This document shows positions 9,652 to 18,370 of a stretch of 24,584 bases of DNA, in pieces. Below the pieces are notes generated by a model. It made no database searches, had not been told where the DNA came from, and saw only the letters and a list, made by a program, of their open reading frames with translations. A program made the position numbers and the translations under genes. The DNA is from Didymodactylos carnosus (taxonomy: Eukaryota; Rotifera; Eurotatoria; Philodinida; Philodinidae), in assembly GCA_905250885.1 (NCBI GenBank), contig CAJNOQ010002328.1, positions 1-24,584 on the forward strand, in the 5' to 3' direction. How positions within the stretch are numbered: position 1 is the stretch's first letter; each line of letters opens with the position of its first letter.

Positions 9652-10593
9652 GGATAAGAGAAAGAAAGGTGTTGCTGCGTACGGTGGTTTAAACCAAATG
9701 ACAGTCTCAGTCGGCTTGTTGATTGTGTTTGCATGCCTGACTCGCATGCATTGACATAGTCTTTTTACATCTCATTTGTTGAAACATTTGACAAAACCAA
9801 ACGCAACTATTGAATCGATTTTAGTCGATGTATCGGCGGGTGTTCAAAAGGAAACAAAGCGAATGACGGTGCCGTATAGGACAAGTTGTCTTGCATCAAG
9901 AATATGTTTCGTCGAGTCAAATAATGAAAAAGCGAGATCGTTTGATTATACGAGGTCATCTGCTAATCAGATTTCTGTAAGTATGCATTATGTTAGGCCG
10001 AAAGAGAGCATTCGAAATCAGACAGTTTGAAAAGCGCGAGGATGAACCCAAATTATCAGCGGTTAACAATTAGACTGTTTTGCAGCCTGTTAGAATAAAT
10101 ACTCTTTGTTCAATACAAACTAGATACAATATTATTCTCTTTTTCGTTCTGTCTGTTCAGTCTAAAAATGTAGTGAGAGAAACCAGACAAAAGAATATAA
10201 GTTATATAGAACGGGAAAAGAAGAAGAAGAAAGAAAAAAAAGCGCTAGTTTCCATGTAAAACTAGCTTTTCGTTCATATCTCAAAAGCTAAGCGTTGTCT
10301 TGGAGAGGTGACAGCATAGCTGATTCAAACCACCTATAATATCTTTTATTAACCCATTTTTTTCAGAACCATTACAAAGAGGAGGGAAAGTTTCACAAGG
10401 TGCAAGTAATTCAAAGGATGAGCACTATTGTTTTTCTCGACGAATCATACATCAATATCAGTCATATAACGTGGACTGAAAATTTCCGGATCCAGCGAAG
10501 GCCGAGAAACTGGACACCGTTCCGACCTTGTAAATCTATCTAGTTTTCTTGGTTAAATGACGAAGCCATATTTCATATGTCGTTCAAACCGTT
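9652..10593. other. Intergenic, no supported gene
   Basis: A frame is open from about 9776 to the TGA at 10028-10030, but its first codon is TTG and it has no recognisable domain. A small hairpin (GCTAGTTT and AAACTAGC) lies at about 10242-10269 after a purine-rich run. Nothing else was identified. Confidence 0.35.
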
Positions 10594-11033
10594 ACACTCT
10601 CAAGAAAAATGGGGAGCATCGTTTTCTTTCTATCTTAATTCCATATTAAGAAATTCATTTATTCCAAATCTGAGGCGAAAAAGTCAGAATTCTGCTGGTA
10701 ATTCTCAATTTTCTCCATCGGAACTCGACTTTTATGCAATAAAAATATATTCGGGATCTGGATCAAAAACTGAGTCGACTAATATATATTTCGAAATTTT
10801 TACTTGATTTTCATTTTTTTTTGTTACAATTGAAGTAAGTACATTAGTCGACTCAGTGTTTGATCCTGATGCCGAATACGATATTTGTATTGCAGAAAGT
10901 TTAGTTCTGATTAGAAAATTGAGAATTACGAGCAGAATTTTGACTTTTCGCCTCAGATTTAGAAAAAATGAATTTCTTAGCATGGAATTGAGATAGAAAA
11001 AAAAAACGTCCAATTTTACTTTACTCTGAGAAG
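10594..11033. mobile_element. Foldback/MITE-like element, ~205 bp arms
   Basis: The left arm 10594-10800 pairs with the right arm about 10824-11033. Shared blocks include TTCTATCT, AATTCCAT, TCTGAGGCGAAAA, TTCTGCT and GAGTCGACTAATATA-like sequence. The pairing explains why the two strands give look-alike short reading frames here (both contain an LNSxLRNSF-type peptide). No real gene is present. The loop is about 20 bases. Confidence 0.8.
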
Positions 11034-11212
11034 CTAAATTTACTAAATTAGCGCTCAGTGATCCAAGCAAAAAAAGATGAAGCTTGAATTGGTCGTTGGA
11101 GCTAGTAGTGATTGCATGAGAAAAACGCCTGCTTTCCGCAGAGGCACGCTCAGTGACCATCTTGAATTTTTTTCAGACCAATTCCATTGTGTAGAGCATT
11201 TGTGAAAACCTA

Positions 11213-11678
11213 ATGCTTTTGGGTGTTATATATGCAATACATGTTTCATAATCATAAGAACTTTGCTTTTGATTTTTCAATAGAAACTAGAATCAGTTTG
11301 AATATTCGGAAGATTTTGCTATCAGACGAAGAGCATTTCGCCATTTTATGAGAAAATTTGCTAGGATTTTTGGAAAACCACGTATTTGGTTTTTGAGAAA
11401 CTCCTAGGAGATATATTATTTTGCTCAGAATTCTTTGCTTTATAAGACTATGGTTTGCAAAAATTTCTGACCAAAAACCAAATACTTGGTTCTTAAGAAA
11501 CCCTAGCAAGTTTTCTCATAAAATGGCGATATGCTCTTCGTCTGATAGAAAAATCTTCCGGATATTCAAATCAGTATTCAAATTAGTTCCATGTTTTATT
11601 GAAAAATCAAAAGCAAAGCAGTTCTTATGATTATGAAACACTGTACTGCATATATAACACCCAGACGCTTCTTTGCAT
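11213..11678. mobile_element. Foldback/MITE-like element, ~190 bp arms
   Basis: The left arm 11213-11402 is the near reverse complement of 11470-11678. The ends share GGGTGTTATATATGCA, then TTTCATAATCATAAGAA, and the inner arms share a block with ATCAGACGAAGAGCAT and CCATTTTATGAGAAAA. Similarity is high. The reading frames on both strands mirror each other (KIFRIFK and NPSKFSHKMA) and are not genes. The right end falls about 12 bases before a duplicated fragment of the neighbouring ADP-ribosylglycohydrolase gene. Confidence 0.85.
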
Positions 11679-11689
11679 ATCTTTGATCC

Positions 11690-11748
11690 GTTGTTCTATT
11701 GTCAAGCAAAATCAGCAACTTATGCGATTCATTATGCTGGCGAGAGTT
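11690..11748 (+). repeat. 59-bp copy of an internal ADP-ribosylglycohydrolase segment
   Basis: These 59 bases are identical to 12380-12438 inside the gene downstream and encode the same peptide (FYCQAKSATYAIHYAGES). Here the fragment lies upstream of the N-terminal exon and is not continued by the gene's next residues, so it is an ectopic copy in direct orientation. Perfect identity implies a recent copying event. Confidence 0.85.
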
Positions 11749-11772
11749 CTCGCACTTGCCTAACTATCACAG

Positions 11773-12954
11773 CAACAACAAGAAAGTCAATCAGAATTAC
11801 CATCACAACGCCCCACGTCAGATTGGTTAAACATAAGCCACCCATTAATAAAGCCAGCTGATCTTTGCTTTGATGCTCCTCCACCGGTAGCTAATAATGT
11901 ATTATTCGATAAAATTTATGGTTCAATGCTTGCAATGGCAATTGGAGATGCGCTAGGTGCACACGTCGAATTTAGGCCAAGAGTCTAGTTAGATGAAAAT
12001 CCCGTTAAAAATCTGCAGGGGGAGGCACGTGGGGTTTAGAAGCCGGTCAATGGACGGATGATACCTCAATGACACTGTGTCTCGCATCGAGTCTTATCGT
12101 GAAGAAAGGTTTTGCTGCTTACGATCAACTTGTTCGATATAAATGGTGGTGGCGACAAGGCTGCATGTCATCGACTGGAAGGTGTTTTGATAGCGGACAT
12201 TCAACAAAAGCAGCACTAGATGAATTTGTTAATAGACAGCACAAATTCAAACAGAACTTGAACATTGACTTCAAAGAATTGGATTTATTAACAGAAACTT
12301 TAGTAGAAGAATTTGACACTAAGTGTAGTCGGGAAAATATTGTTAGTAACGGTTCATTGATGCGTCTAGCTCCTGTGCTGTTGTTCTATTGTCAAGCAAA
12401 ATCAGCAACTTATGCGATTCATTATGCTGGCGAGAGTTTTCGTATAACTCATGCTGGAAAAAAAGCAGTAGATGCATGCCGCTTCTATGGATTTTTACTA
12501 TACGCTGCTCTAAATGGTCGTTCAAAGCACGATTTGTTAGACAAAAAATTTTACGAACTAAAGCTGAACGCTGGTTGGTATGGCAGTGAACCATTACATC
12601 CAGATATCGTTCGTGTAGCTGAGGGTTCATATCAAACAAAAGATCGAAATAAAATAAAAGCAAGTGTGATGGCTGAACAAACATTAGAAGCCGCTAGGTG
12701 GGCTTTTTACAATGATGGTGATTCATTTCATGTCGGTGTTTTGAAATGCGTCAACTTAGGCGATAGGCGATGATACGGATACTGTAGCGGCCATCTACGG
12801 TCAGCTAGCCGGTGCTACATATGGTGAGAAACAGTTACCGAAAGATTGGTCGGAACTAATATATGCTAAAAATTTTATTGAAAACATTTCAAAATGGCTT
12901 CAATACGAAGACTATCAATGGAGTCAAGACCGTAGAGGCAATCAAGTGGAGTGA
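11773..12954 (+). pseudogene. ADP-ribosylglycohydrolase (DraG/ARH family), three disabling lesions
   Basis: ARH/DraG enzymes remove ADP-ribose from modified proteins or nucleic acids using a binuclear Mg site. The N-terminal part reads YGSMLAMAIGDALGAHVEF. The first metal motif follows in GQWTDDTSM, mid-gene sequence includes ITHAGKKAVDACRFYG, and the C-terminal metal motif GDDTDTVAAIYGQLAGATYG is present in the third frame used. Lesions are: an in-frame TAG at 11986-11988; loss of one G in the G-run at 12018-12022, which breaks the join to GGGTWGLEAGQW; and a 7-bp tandem duplication (AGGCGAT at 12758-12764 and 12765-12771) that shifts frame just before the second metal motif and leads to TGA. 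The true frame would end at TGA 12952-12954. A likely splice acceptor (CTAACTATCACAG) ends at 11772, so earlier exons are lost or displaced. Metal-binding residues survive, which suggests the gene died recently. Confidence 0.85.
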
Positions 12955-13031
12955 TATTTCTAGAAATTTGAGACTAACATAAAAAGAATAGTGCATTCTA
13001 TAAGCTCTAGTACTAATTTCTCTGTCTATGC

Positions 13032-13037
13032 AATAAA
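13032..13037 (+). promoter_or_regulatory. Polyadenylation signal after the ADP-ribosylglycohydrolase pseudogene
   Basis: AATAAA lies 78 bases after the ancestral stop at 12952-12954. Confidence 0.4.
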
Positions 13038-13344
13038 AATAGGCCATAAATTGTATCTGTTTGGGTTTGATAAACTTTCTAAAATAGAAAATACAGCAGT
13101 AGCACATTATGCTCAAACGTATGTATGAGACTCTCAACACCTTTGAGGAAATCTAACCCATTTTTGTTTTCATTTTGTCTTGAACAAATATCTGTTTATT
13201 AGATGCTGTAATAATGGTTTCGTTGTGCTAAATATGTTGCCACCCTATTATCCCAAGCAAAAAAAATATCGATTAATCGGCAATCTAGCTAGCTAACTCA
13301 GTATACTACCAATATAGCTAGCTCAATAAAAGTGGTACAAATAG

Positions 13345-13538
13345 CTGTTTTGAAATGCGTCAATTTAGGCGATGATACGGATACCGTAGCGGTCATCTAC
13401 GATCAGCTAGCCGATGCTACATATGGTGAGAAACAGTTACCGAAAGAATGGTCGGAACTAATATATGCTAAAAATCTTATTGCTAACATTTCAAAATGGC
13501 TTCAATACGAAGGTTATCAATGGAACCAAGGAATGTGA
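13345..13538 (+). pseudogene. Second copy of the ADP-ribosylglycohydrolase C-terminal segment
   Basis: This segment matches 12738-12925 at roughly nine bases in ten and carries the C-terminal metal motif without the 7-bp insertion (VLKCVNLGDDTDTVAVIYDQ). It ends in its own TGA at 13536-13538. An AG at 13343-13344 could serve as a splice acceptor, since joining it to a GT at 12736-12737 would keep frame and skip the damaged copy. Against function, conserved glycines are replaced (GQLAG became DQLAD). Most differences between the copies change the amino acid. No N-terminal domain accompanies it. It is either a relic of tandem duplication or a rarely used alternative last exon. Confidence 0.65.
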
Positions 13539-13964
13539 AACAACAGAAACACAAGTCAGACAGCAGCGACAAGATCAACAGAATTTTGCATAGGAAATGA
13601 CCTTTATAGTCTAAATACTTTTCAGCTGATTCTTGACAAGAACAAACAGATTGGTAAGTGTAACAAATTAGTGATGACAAAAAAATGCTTCATGCTACAC
13701 CATACGTATGCGCATCAACTATGAAGAACAGAGAGAGTGGAAATAATGTTGTACATTATGAGCAAATACTATTAATTTAAGCTAAGATTGTTTAATGAAT
13801 TTAACTTAAATTAGTGATGCAAACAAAAAAACAATTATACAGCGTTTGCTCAACTCCCCAGGCGAAAAAAAATCCTTAGAAACGCCATAAAAAACGCGTT
13901 TTTTCTGAACACGTTAGCGAACGATCGTTAAAAGTTCCTTACTATTACCTTTTTTTAGGAACGA
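13539..13964. other. Intergenic, small palindromes only
   Basis: A 16-bp perfect palindrome with ACGCGT at its centre lies at 13889-13904, and AACGATCGTT lies at about 13920-13929. No gene was seen. Confidence 0.45.
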
Positions 13965-14112
13965 CTTTTTAAAAAAAGATTTGTTTTAAAGCGTGTAGTT
14001 TTGACGTTAGAAAGTAGCACACACCGTAACTTTTACATAGACATAAATCAATATTTTTTTGACGTAGTTGAAATGTAGGACGATTCAAAGTGAGATATTT
14101 TTTTAAATTTGA

Positions 14113-15363
14113 AGTACTTTTTGTCATCGTGACTGGCATGCAGAAAGCAAAAGTCAAATGACAGGTAAACATTTATCATTTAGCATCAAATTATGAGTAA
14201 TATGACACCAAAAAAGAATTGAGTCCTTTTTCACTTAGACCGATTGGAAGCCGGAACAAGTCGAAATAAAGTATGCTCCGATATAAAGTGCAGGCAATTC
14301 AAACTTCAAGTAAAAATTTTTTTTTGCCGTTTTTTTTACATCATTTGATAGAGTGAGAGTTGCTGATCACGAAAAACAACTTTTTACCTTACACAGGCAC
14401 TCGTTGAGGAACGTTGAAGAGTTGAAAATCAATAAAAAGAAACGTCTCATAATATTTTCAAAAATTTAAATTAGTTTTAAAACGTCGCAAAAACTTTCAT
14501 CGACTTTCGAGCATTGATGAAGAAGCATTTGGGTTTCGTCAACGACATTTTTACTCATGTGAGAGCTGTAGGATTTTAATGAATACGCTAGTTTTCTAGT
14601 AAAAGTATTGAACTACATGGATTGCGAAAATTACGTATAAAACATTCTGAATAATATAAAACATTGCGACTTTCGCTCAAAATTCACTTTAGTTTGGTCT
14701 GATAAACTGAAGCAAGGGAGGAAAGGAGCTATTGTAGCAAGCATTTATATGCGAAGATTAAAATAAAATGCAATGTACAGGTTTAAGTATGATTTTCGCC
14801 GACGTGAGCATAAAATCATTTAAAAAAGTACCGGTTTCTTACAGTGCCATTTTTCTTGGCATTCCTACGATAATGAGTCGAAAAAAACGACATCTCTCTC
14901 CCTCCAACGGGGGTAACATAAATAGAAGTCGCCAGCGTAGGTGCATTTGGTATATTGATTCGACCTTCTGTCATTGTTTTTACTGGCGCAGTCCACATAC
15001 CACTACGCGCTAGAAATTGTTAGAGGTGGTACTATCCACTGACTTTAGCTACACCATGAAGGTCTCTCCACGTGGTACAGTAGGATTTTGTAAAAGTGGA
15101 CGGATGGGTAGACCTGATCGTTGATGGTAAGAATCAGAAACAGTTGTCTGTGAAACAGAGTGTTTTCCTAGATTTTAATCGCAAGCTGTTGAGTTTATGT
15201 ATAGGACAAAAGACTGTGATGTTGACTTGGATTGTTTATGTATTGCCATGACCATTTTTTGTCCCTATAATAATTTCTAGTTTGTTTATTACCTTGATTA
15301 ATTCGTTTAGTACCTTGATTCTACGGTCTTCCAGGAAACGAGTTGCCCTCATTCGTGACATGC
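14113..15363. other. Interior of the 3.6 kb unit, no supported gene
   Basis: A minus-strand frame from about 15019 to 14816 gives a protein-like peptide (TEGRINIPNAPTLATSIYVT) but has no start context or neighbouring exon. Nothing else stands out. Confidence 0.35.
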
Positions 15364-15414
15364 CTCTTTCGCGAACAAGGCTTTTGCCGCAGCGAAAAAT
15401 CTTGAATACAGATA

Positions 15415-15440
15415 TTGATAAATCTTTAAAGATTTATCAA
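15415..15440. repeat. 26-bp perfect palindrome
   Basis: Two 13-base halves (TTGATAAATCTTT and its reverse complement) meet without a spacer. It sits in the motif-rich left arm of the 15364-16567 unit. Confidence 0.8.
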
Positions 15441-16065
15441 GTTTCGTGCGAGATCTTTCAAGAACTTGTGCAGACTTGTCAAAATCTTTCAAGATTCTGG
15501 ATGGAAAGCAGTGCTGTAGATTTTTTACAAGTTTTGTATCAGAATCTGCCTTGATAAATCGTGAGCAGATCTTGTCAAGCTATTTCAAGAATTCTGAAAT
15601 GATTAATTTAACACACAATAATCAGAATCTTCATTGACAGTGCATGGGAATGAAAATTTTTTTCAATGCTCTGCAATACAAGTATTTATTCTTATATATG
15701 CACAAACATTGTCAAACAAAATGGTGATTTAAGGAACAATATATTTATTTGTCTACCCTGTCGAACAACAGAACTTTAGCAGAAGTCTTCTATACTGTAC
15801 TGCTACAATAACTATAAATAAATGCATAGTTGTGATATTTACATTTTTGTCGAGCTTCTGAGTCGTGTCTTAATCTGAATGATTGGTAATTTTCTTTTTA
15901 GCAAAGACTTTGTTAATTACAGAAAACTTTTCAAATCTTGTCAAGATCTTGATCAAGATTTTTTTAGGCAGATTTCTCAAAAAAAATTGACAAGAATTGT
16001 TGAATATTCTTTGAGATCACGAAACTTAACAGATCTTGTCTAGATATCAACTTTTAGAAAACGTT

Positions 16066-16500
16066 TTCTAATCTATATTAATATCGAAAAGAAACAATGA
16101 ACACTGATGTAACAGAAACTCATTTCTTTATACATTTCTTGTATGAATTCACGAGATATTTATTAATCGACCGAAAAGTGAGGGCTACCATTTTTTTCCA
16201 CATAGATACACAGCTTCTTGTGTATGTGTTAGCGGGAGTGAGTATGAAAGCAGTGTGAAAGTGAGTTCGAAAATAGTTAATAAACGTAGTTGCATAATGT
16301 ACCCGTTACACTATTTGATAAAAACCACCAAATGTGGTTGTAACACTTGCCAAAACATGGATAGATCTACCATGCCAGCACGCACTTTTCAGTCGATTGT
16401 TAAATATTTCATGAATTAACGCAAGAAATATACAGAAATGGATTTTATTCCATCAATATTCATTATTTCTTTTCGATATTAATATAGATCAGATAAAACA
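16066..16500. mobile_element. Foldback/MITE-like element, ~125 bp arms
   Basis: The left arm about 16066-16195 pairs with the right arm about 16370-16500. Both contain ATCTATATTAATATCGAAAA, then a block with CATTTCT and TATTTCTTG, then AATCGACYGAAAAGTG. The 175-base centre is not coding. It lies inside the inverted ends of the 15364-16567 unit and appears to have inserted there. Confidence 0.8.
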
Positions 16501-16567
16501 AAAAACTTAACTGTTCAGCATTAAATCGCATGATAAAAGGCGAGCAACAGCCTTGTTCGCGAAAGAG

Positions 16568-17407
16568 CCGGTGAATCGCTGTCATTTAATGTCATGTTTA
16601 AAATGATGGTGGATGCAAGATGATCAGTGAATGTCAGGTTTTATTTTCAGTTGTTTTGGAATGGACACGCAATCTGTTCGTTCTCACACGCATTACAGAA
16701 GTGAGAACGTATAGCGGGTTAACCAGCAACATATGGTTGCTACATATCTAGCTTTGACAGGTTAAAAATTGGGTCAGGTAGCTGCAAGCGTTCACCTCAC
16801 GATTTTTTCCTGCTTCTGTATATGGATTTTGTTCAGTTTAAGTGAAATGAAGAAACGCGGATACATTCTGTGTCTGTATTATAATACCATTCCATAAAAT
16901 TTTATGGTGAAGATTGGCAGTAAATTTCAGTGTACAATGAAGAAGAAATAATTTGTTTAATGATCAAAGAGTTTTAAAATGTTGTTTAGGATTCACACTA
17001 GAAACAAACACGAGAGATGATTATGACACAAAGATAGCAAGCACAAGGAGAGTCAACTATGACTCGTTTCGTTAAACAAAGGCGAAAGACATCATAATGG
17101 CAGAACACCAGATTAAAAAAAAGAGTAACTAAGAAATAATGCAATGCTCTTACAAGAAACAAAAGAGATAGAAGCGGAGTCACAAGAGGTAGGGTATACC
17201 CTATTTTATATAATGAATGGCAGGCTAATCAAAAATCGGTCTGTCATTACAATAGGTTTTCATACAGCACTGAGTAAGTGAATTGGATCTGTAATCTATC
17301 GTTCGCTGTCATTTTCTGGTGAAGACTATAATTCGGCTACTTCACGTTGTACAAACCTGAAAATTTTTTTCAAGTAGGTGATGGATGTGGCTAGTTGATC
17401 TGCTTTG
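16568..17407. other. No gene seen; one 9-bp hairpin
   Basis: CGTTCTCAC at 16679-16687 pairs exactly with GTGAGAACG at 16701-16709. The remainder is unremarkable AT-rich sequence. Confidence 0.45.
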
Positions 17408-17556
17408 TTTAAAAAAATATCTCACTTTGAATCGTCCTACACTTCAGAATACGTGAAAAAAATATTGGTTTATGCCTATGTAAAAGTTACAGTGTGTGCC
17501 ACTGTCTAGTGTCAAAACTACACGCTTTAAAACAAATCTTTTTTTTAAAAAGTCAA

Positions 17557-18236
17557 AAGAGTGCTAGTAATGAAAGTTCGACAAAATGTATCCCGCACGC
17601 ACTTTTGATCTTGTAGTTTGATACCGTGACGCTTGACGAGTAAACTCCTAATACTGAATAACCATTATGAATGTATACAAAGATGGAAACGATATCTATC
17701 AATATCATGAAGATGCTTACTACGTAGTCTATTGCAATATTACCCATTCTTACTCACTCAATAATTATATTTATTCATCTTCTTTCTATGTTCTCCTTTT
17801 TTTCATCTTGGTCTGAAGTATGACACTGTAGTGTATTGTTGAATTCTACTTCTTTTTTGCTTTCGTTGGATTCAAATGAAGAAACAATCACCTATGAACA
17901 GTAAAAAGAAAAATCAATATTGTATTTAATCAAGTAACTAAACAGAAACTAGACGATCTCACCAATTAAAGTTTGATCATCTGTATTTGTTAAAAAGTGA
18001 TTTGCATTTAAACAGATGTAACAGTAAGTGTAGAAGTTATTACACAACACTTCACTTTTGTGCATAATTTTCATTGTTCGTTATTAATTATTATTAGTTA
18101 TTAGTCGTCACTATCACTAGGCTATTATTAAAGTTTTGAAGGTATTACAATTGTAGTTATGATAATTTAAAAGTTAATATTTAATTTCCATCTTAAAACA
18201 GTCAGTAAAACTTCACACGATACAAAAACTGAAGGT
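17557..18236. other. Intergenic, 3' side of the minus-strand gene
   Basis: No coding frame, repeat arm or RNA gene was recognised. Confidence 0.45.
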
Positions 18237-18242
18237 TTTATT
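18237..18242 (-). promoter_or_regulatory. Polyadenylation signal of the minus-strand spliced gene
   Basis: The minus strand reads AATAAA here, about 130 bases after the stop codon at 18371-18373. Confidence 0.4.
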
Positions 18243-18370
18243 CAACATAAATGCTTTTATACCATTTTTACATGAATAAATAGTTTTCGAGAGTAAAAAG
18301 ATACATTAATCTAATATATGCGCTTAACTAACCCGTTCTGTGAGCGAGATTCGAACTTTTATCAATAAAT

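Larger units (their letters stand above)
15364..16567. mobile_element. Probable non-autonomous element with TCTTGTCAAGAT-rich arms, interrupted by a foldback
   Basis: Bases 15364-15382 are the exact reverse complement of 16549-16567 (CTCTTTCGCGAACAAGGCT), extending with one mismatch to about 24 bases. Inside these ends, 15400-15600 and 15930-16045 are rich in AATCTTG, CAAGATC and CTTGTCAAG motifs. They align roughly as inverted arms once the foldback at 16066-16500 is removed. The plan (short inverted ends, motif-packed arms, empty centre) resembles the hAT-like unit at 8998-9643, but no target duplication is clear. Confidence 0.5.
13965..17556. mobile_element. ~3.6 kb region bounded by ~150 bp inverted repeats, with nested elements
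   Basis: The arm 13965-14112 matches the reverse complement of 17408-17556. Shared blocks include GATTTGTTTTAAAGCGTG, GTAACTTTTACATAG, and TAGGACGATTCAAAGTGAGA. The interior has no intact transposase. It holds a second inverted-repeat unit at 15364-16567, which itself contains a foldback at 16066-16500. The structure could be one large decayed transposon that received later insertions, or two solo MITE copies in opposite orientation. No target duplication was established. Confidence 0.65.

Noticed and set aside
9371..9754. 127-codon Ser/Asp-rich reading frame, and the antisense frame at 9412-9612
   Set aside because: Both are translations of the CTCCGA hexamer arm of the hAT-like element; there is no other coding signal.
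10732..11160. 142-codon minus-strand frame and the plus-strand frame at 10577-10807
   Set aside because: They mirror each other because the DNA is a foldback element; no domain or start context supports a gene.
11252..11630. Look-alike reading frames on both strands (KIFRIFK peptides)
   Set aside because: Explained by the inverted arms of the foldback at 11213-11678.
12125..12684. Antisense frames over the ADP-ribosylglycohydrolase locus
   Set aside because: Shadows of the sense coding sequence, which has clear family motifs.
14816..15019. Minus-strand frame with a protein-like peptide (NIPNAPTLATSIYVT)
   Set aside because: No start, splice partner or family recognised; a coding relic is possible but not supported.
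18315..18365. Minus-strand GTTCGAATC resembling a tRNA T-loop
   Set aside because: The flanking bases do not form a T-stem and no acceptor stem, A box or anticodon arm can be placed around it.
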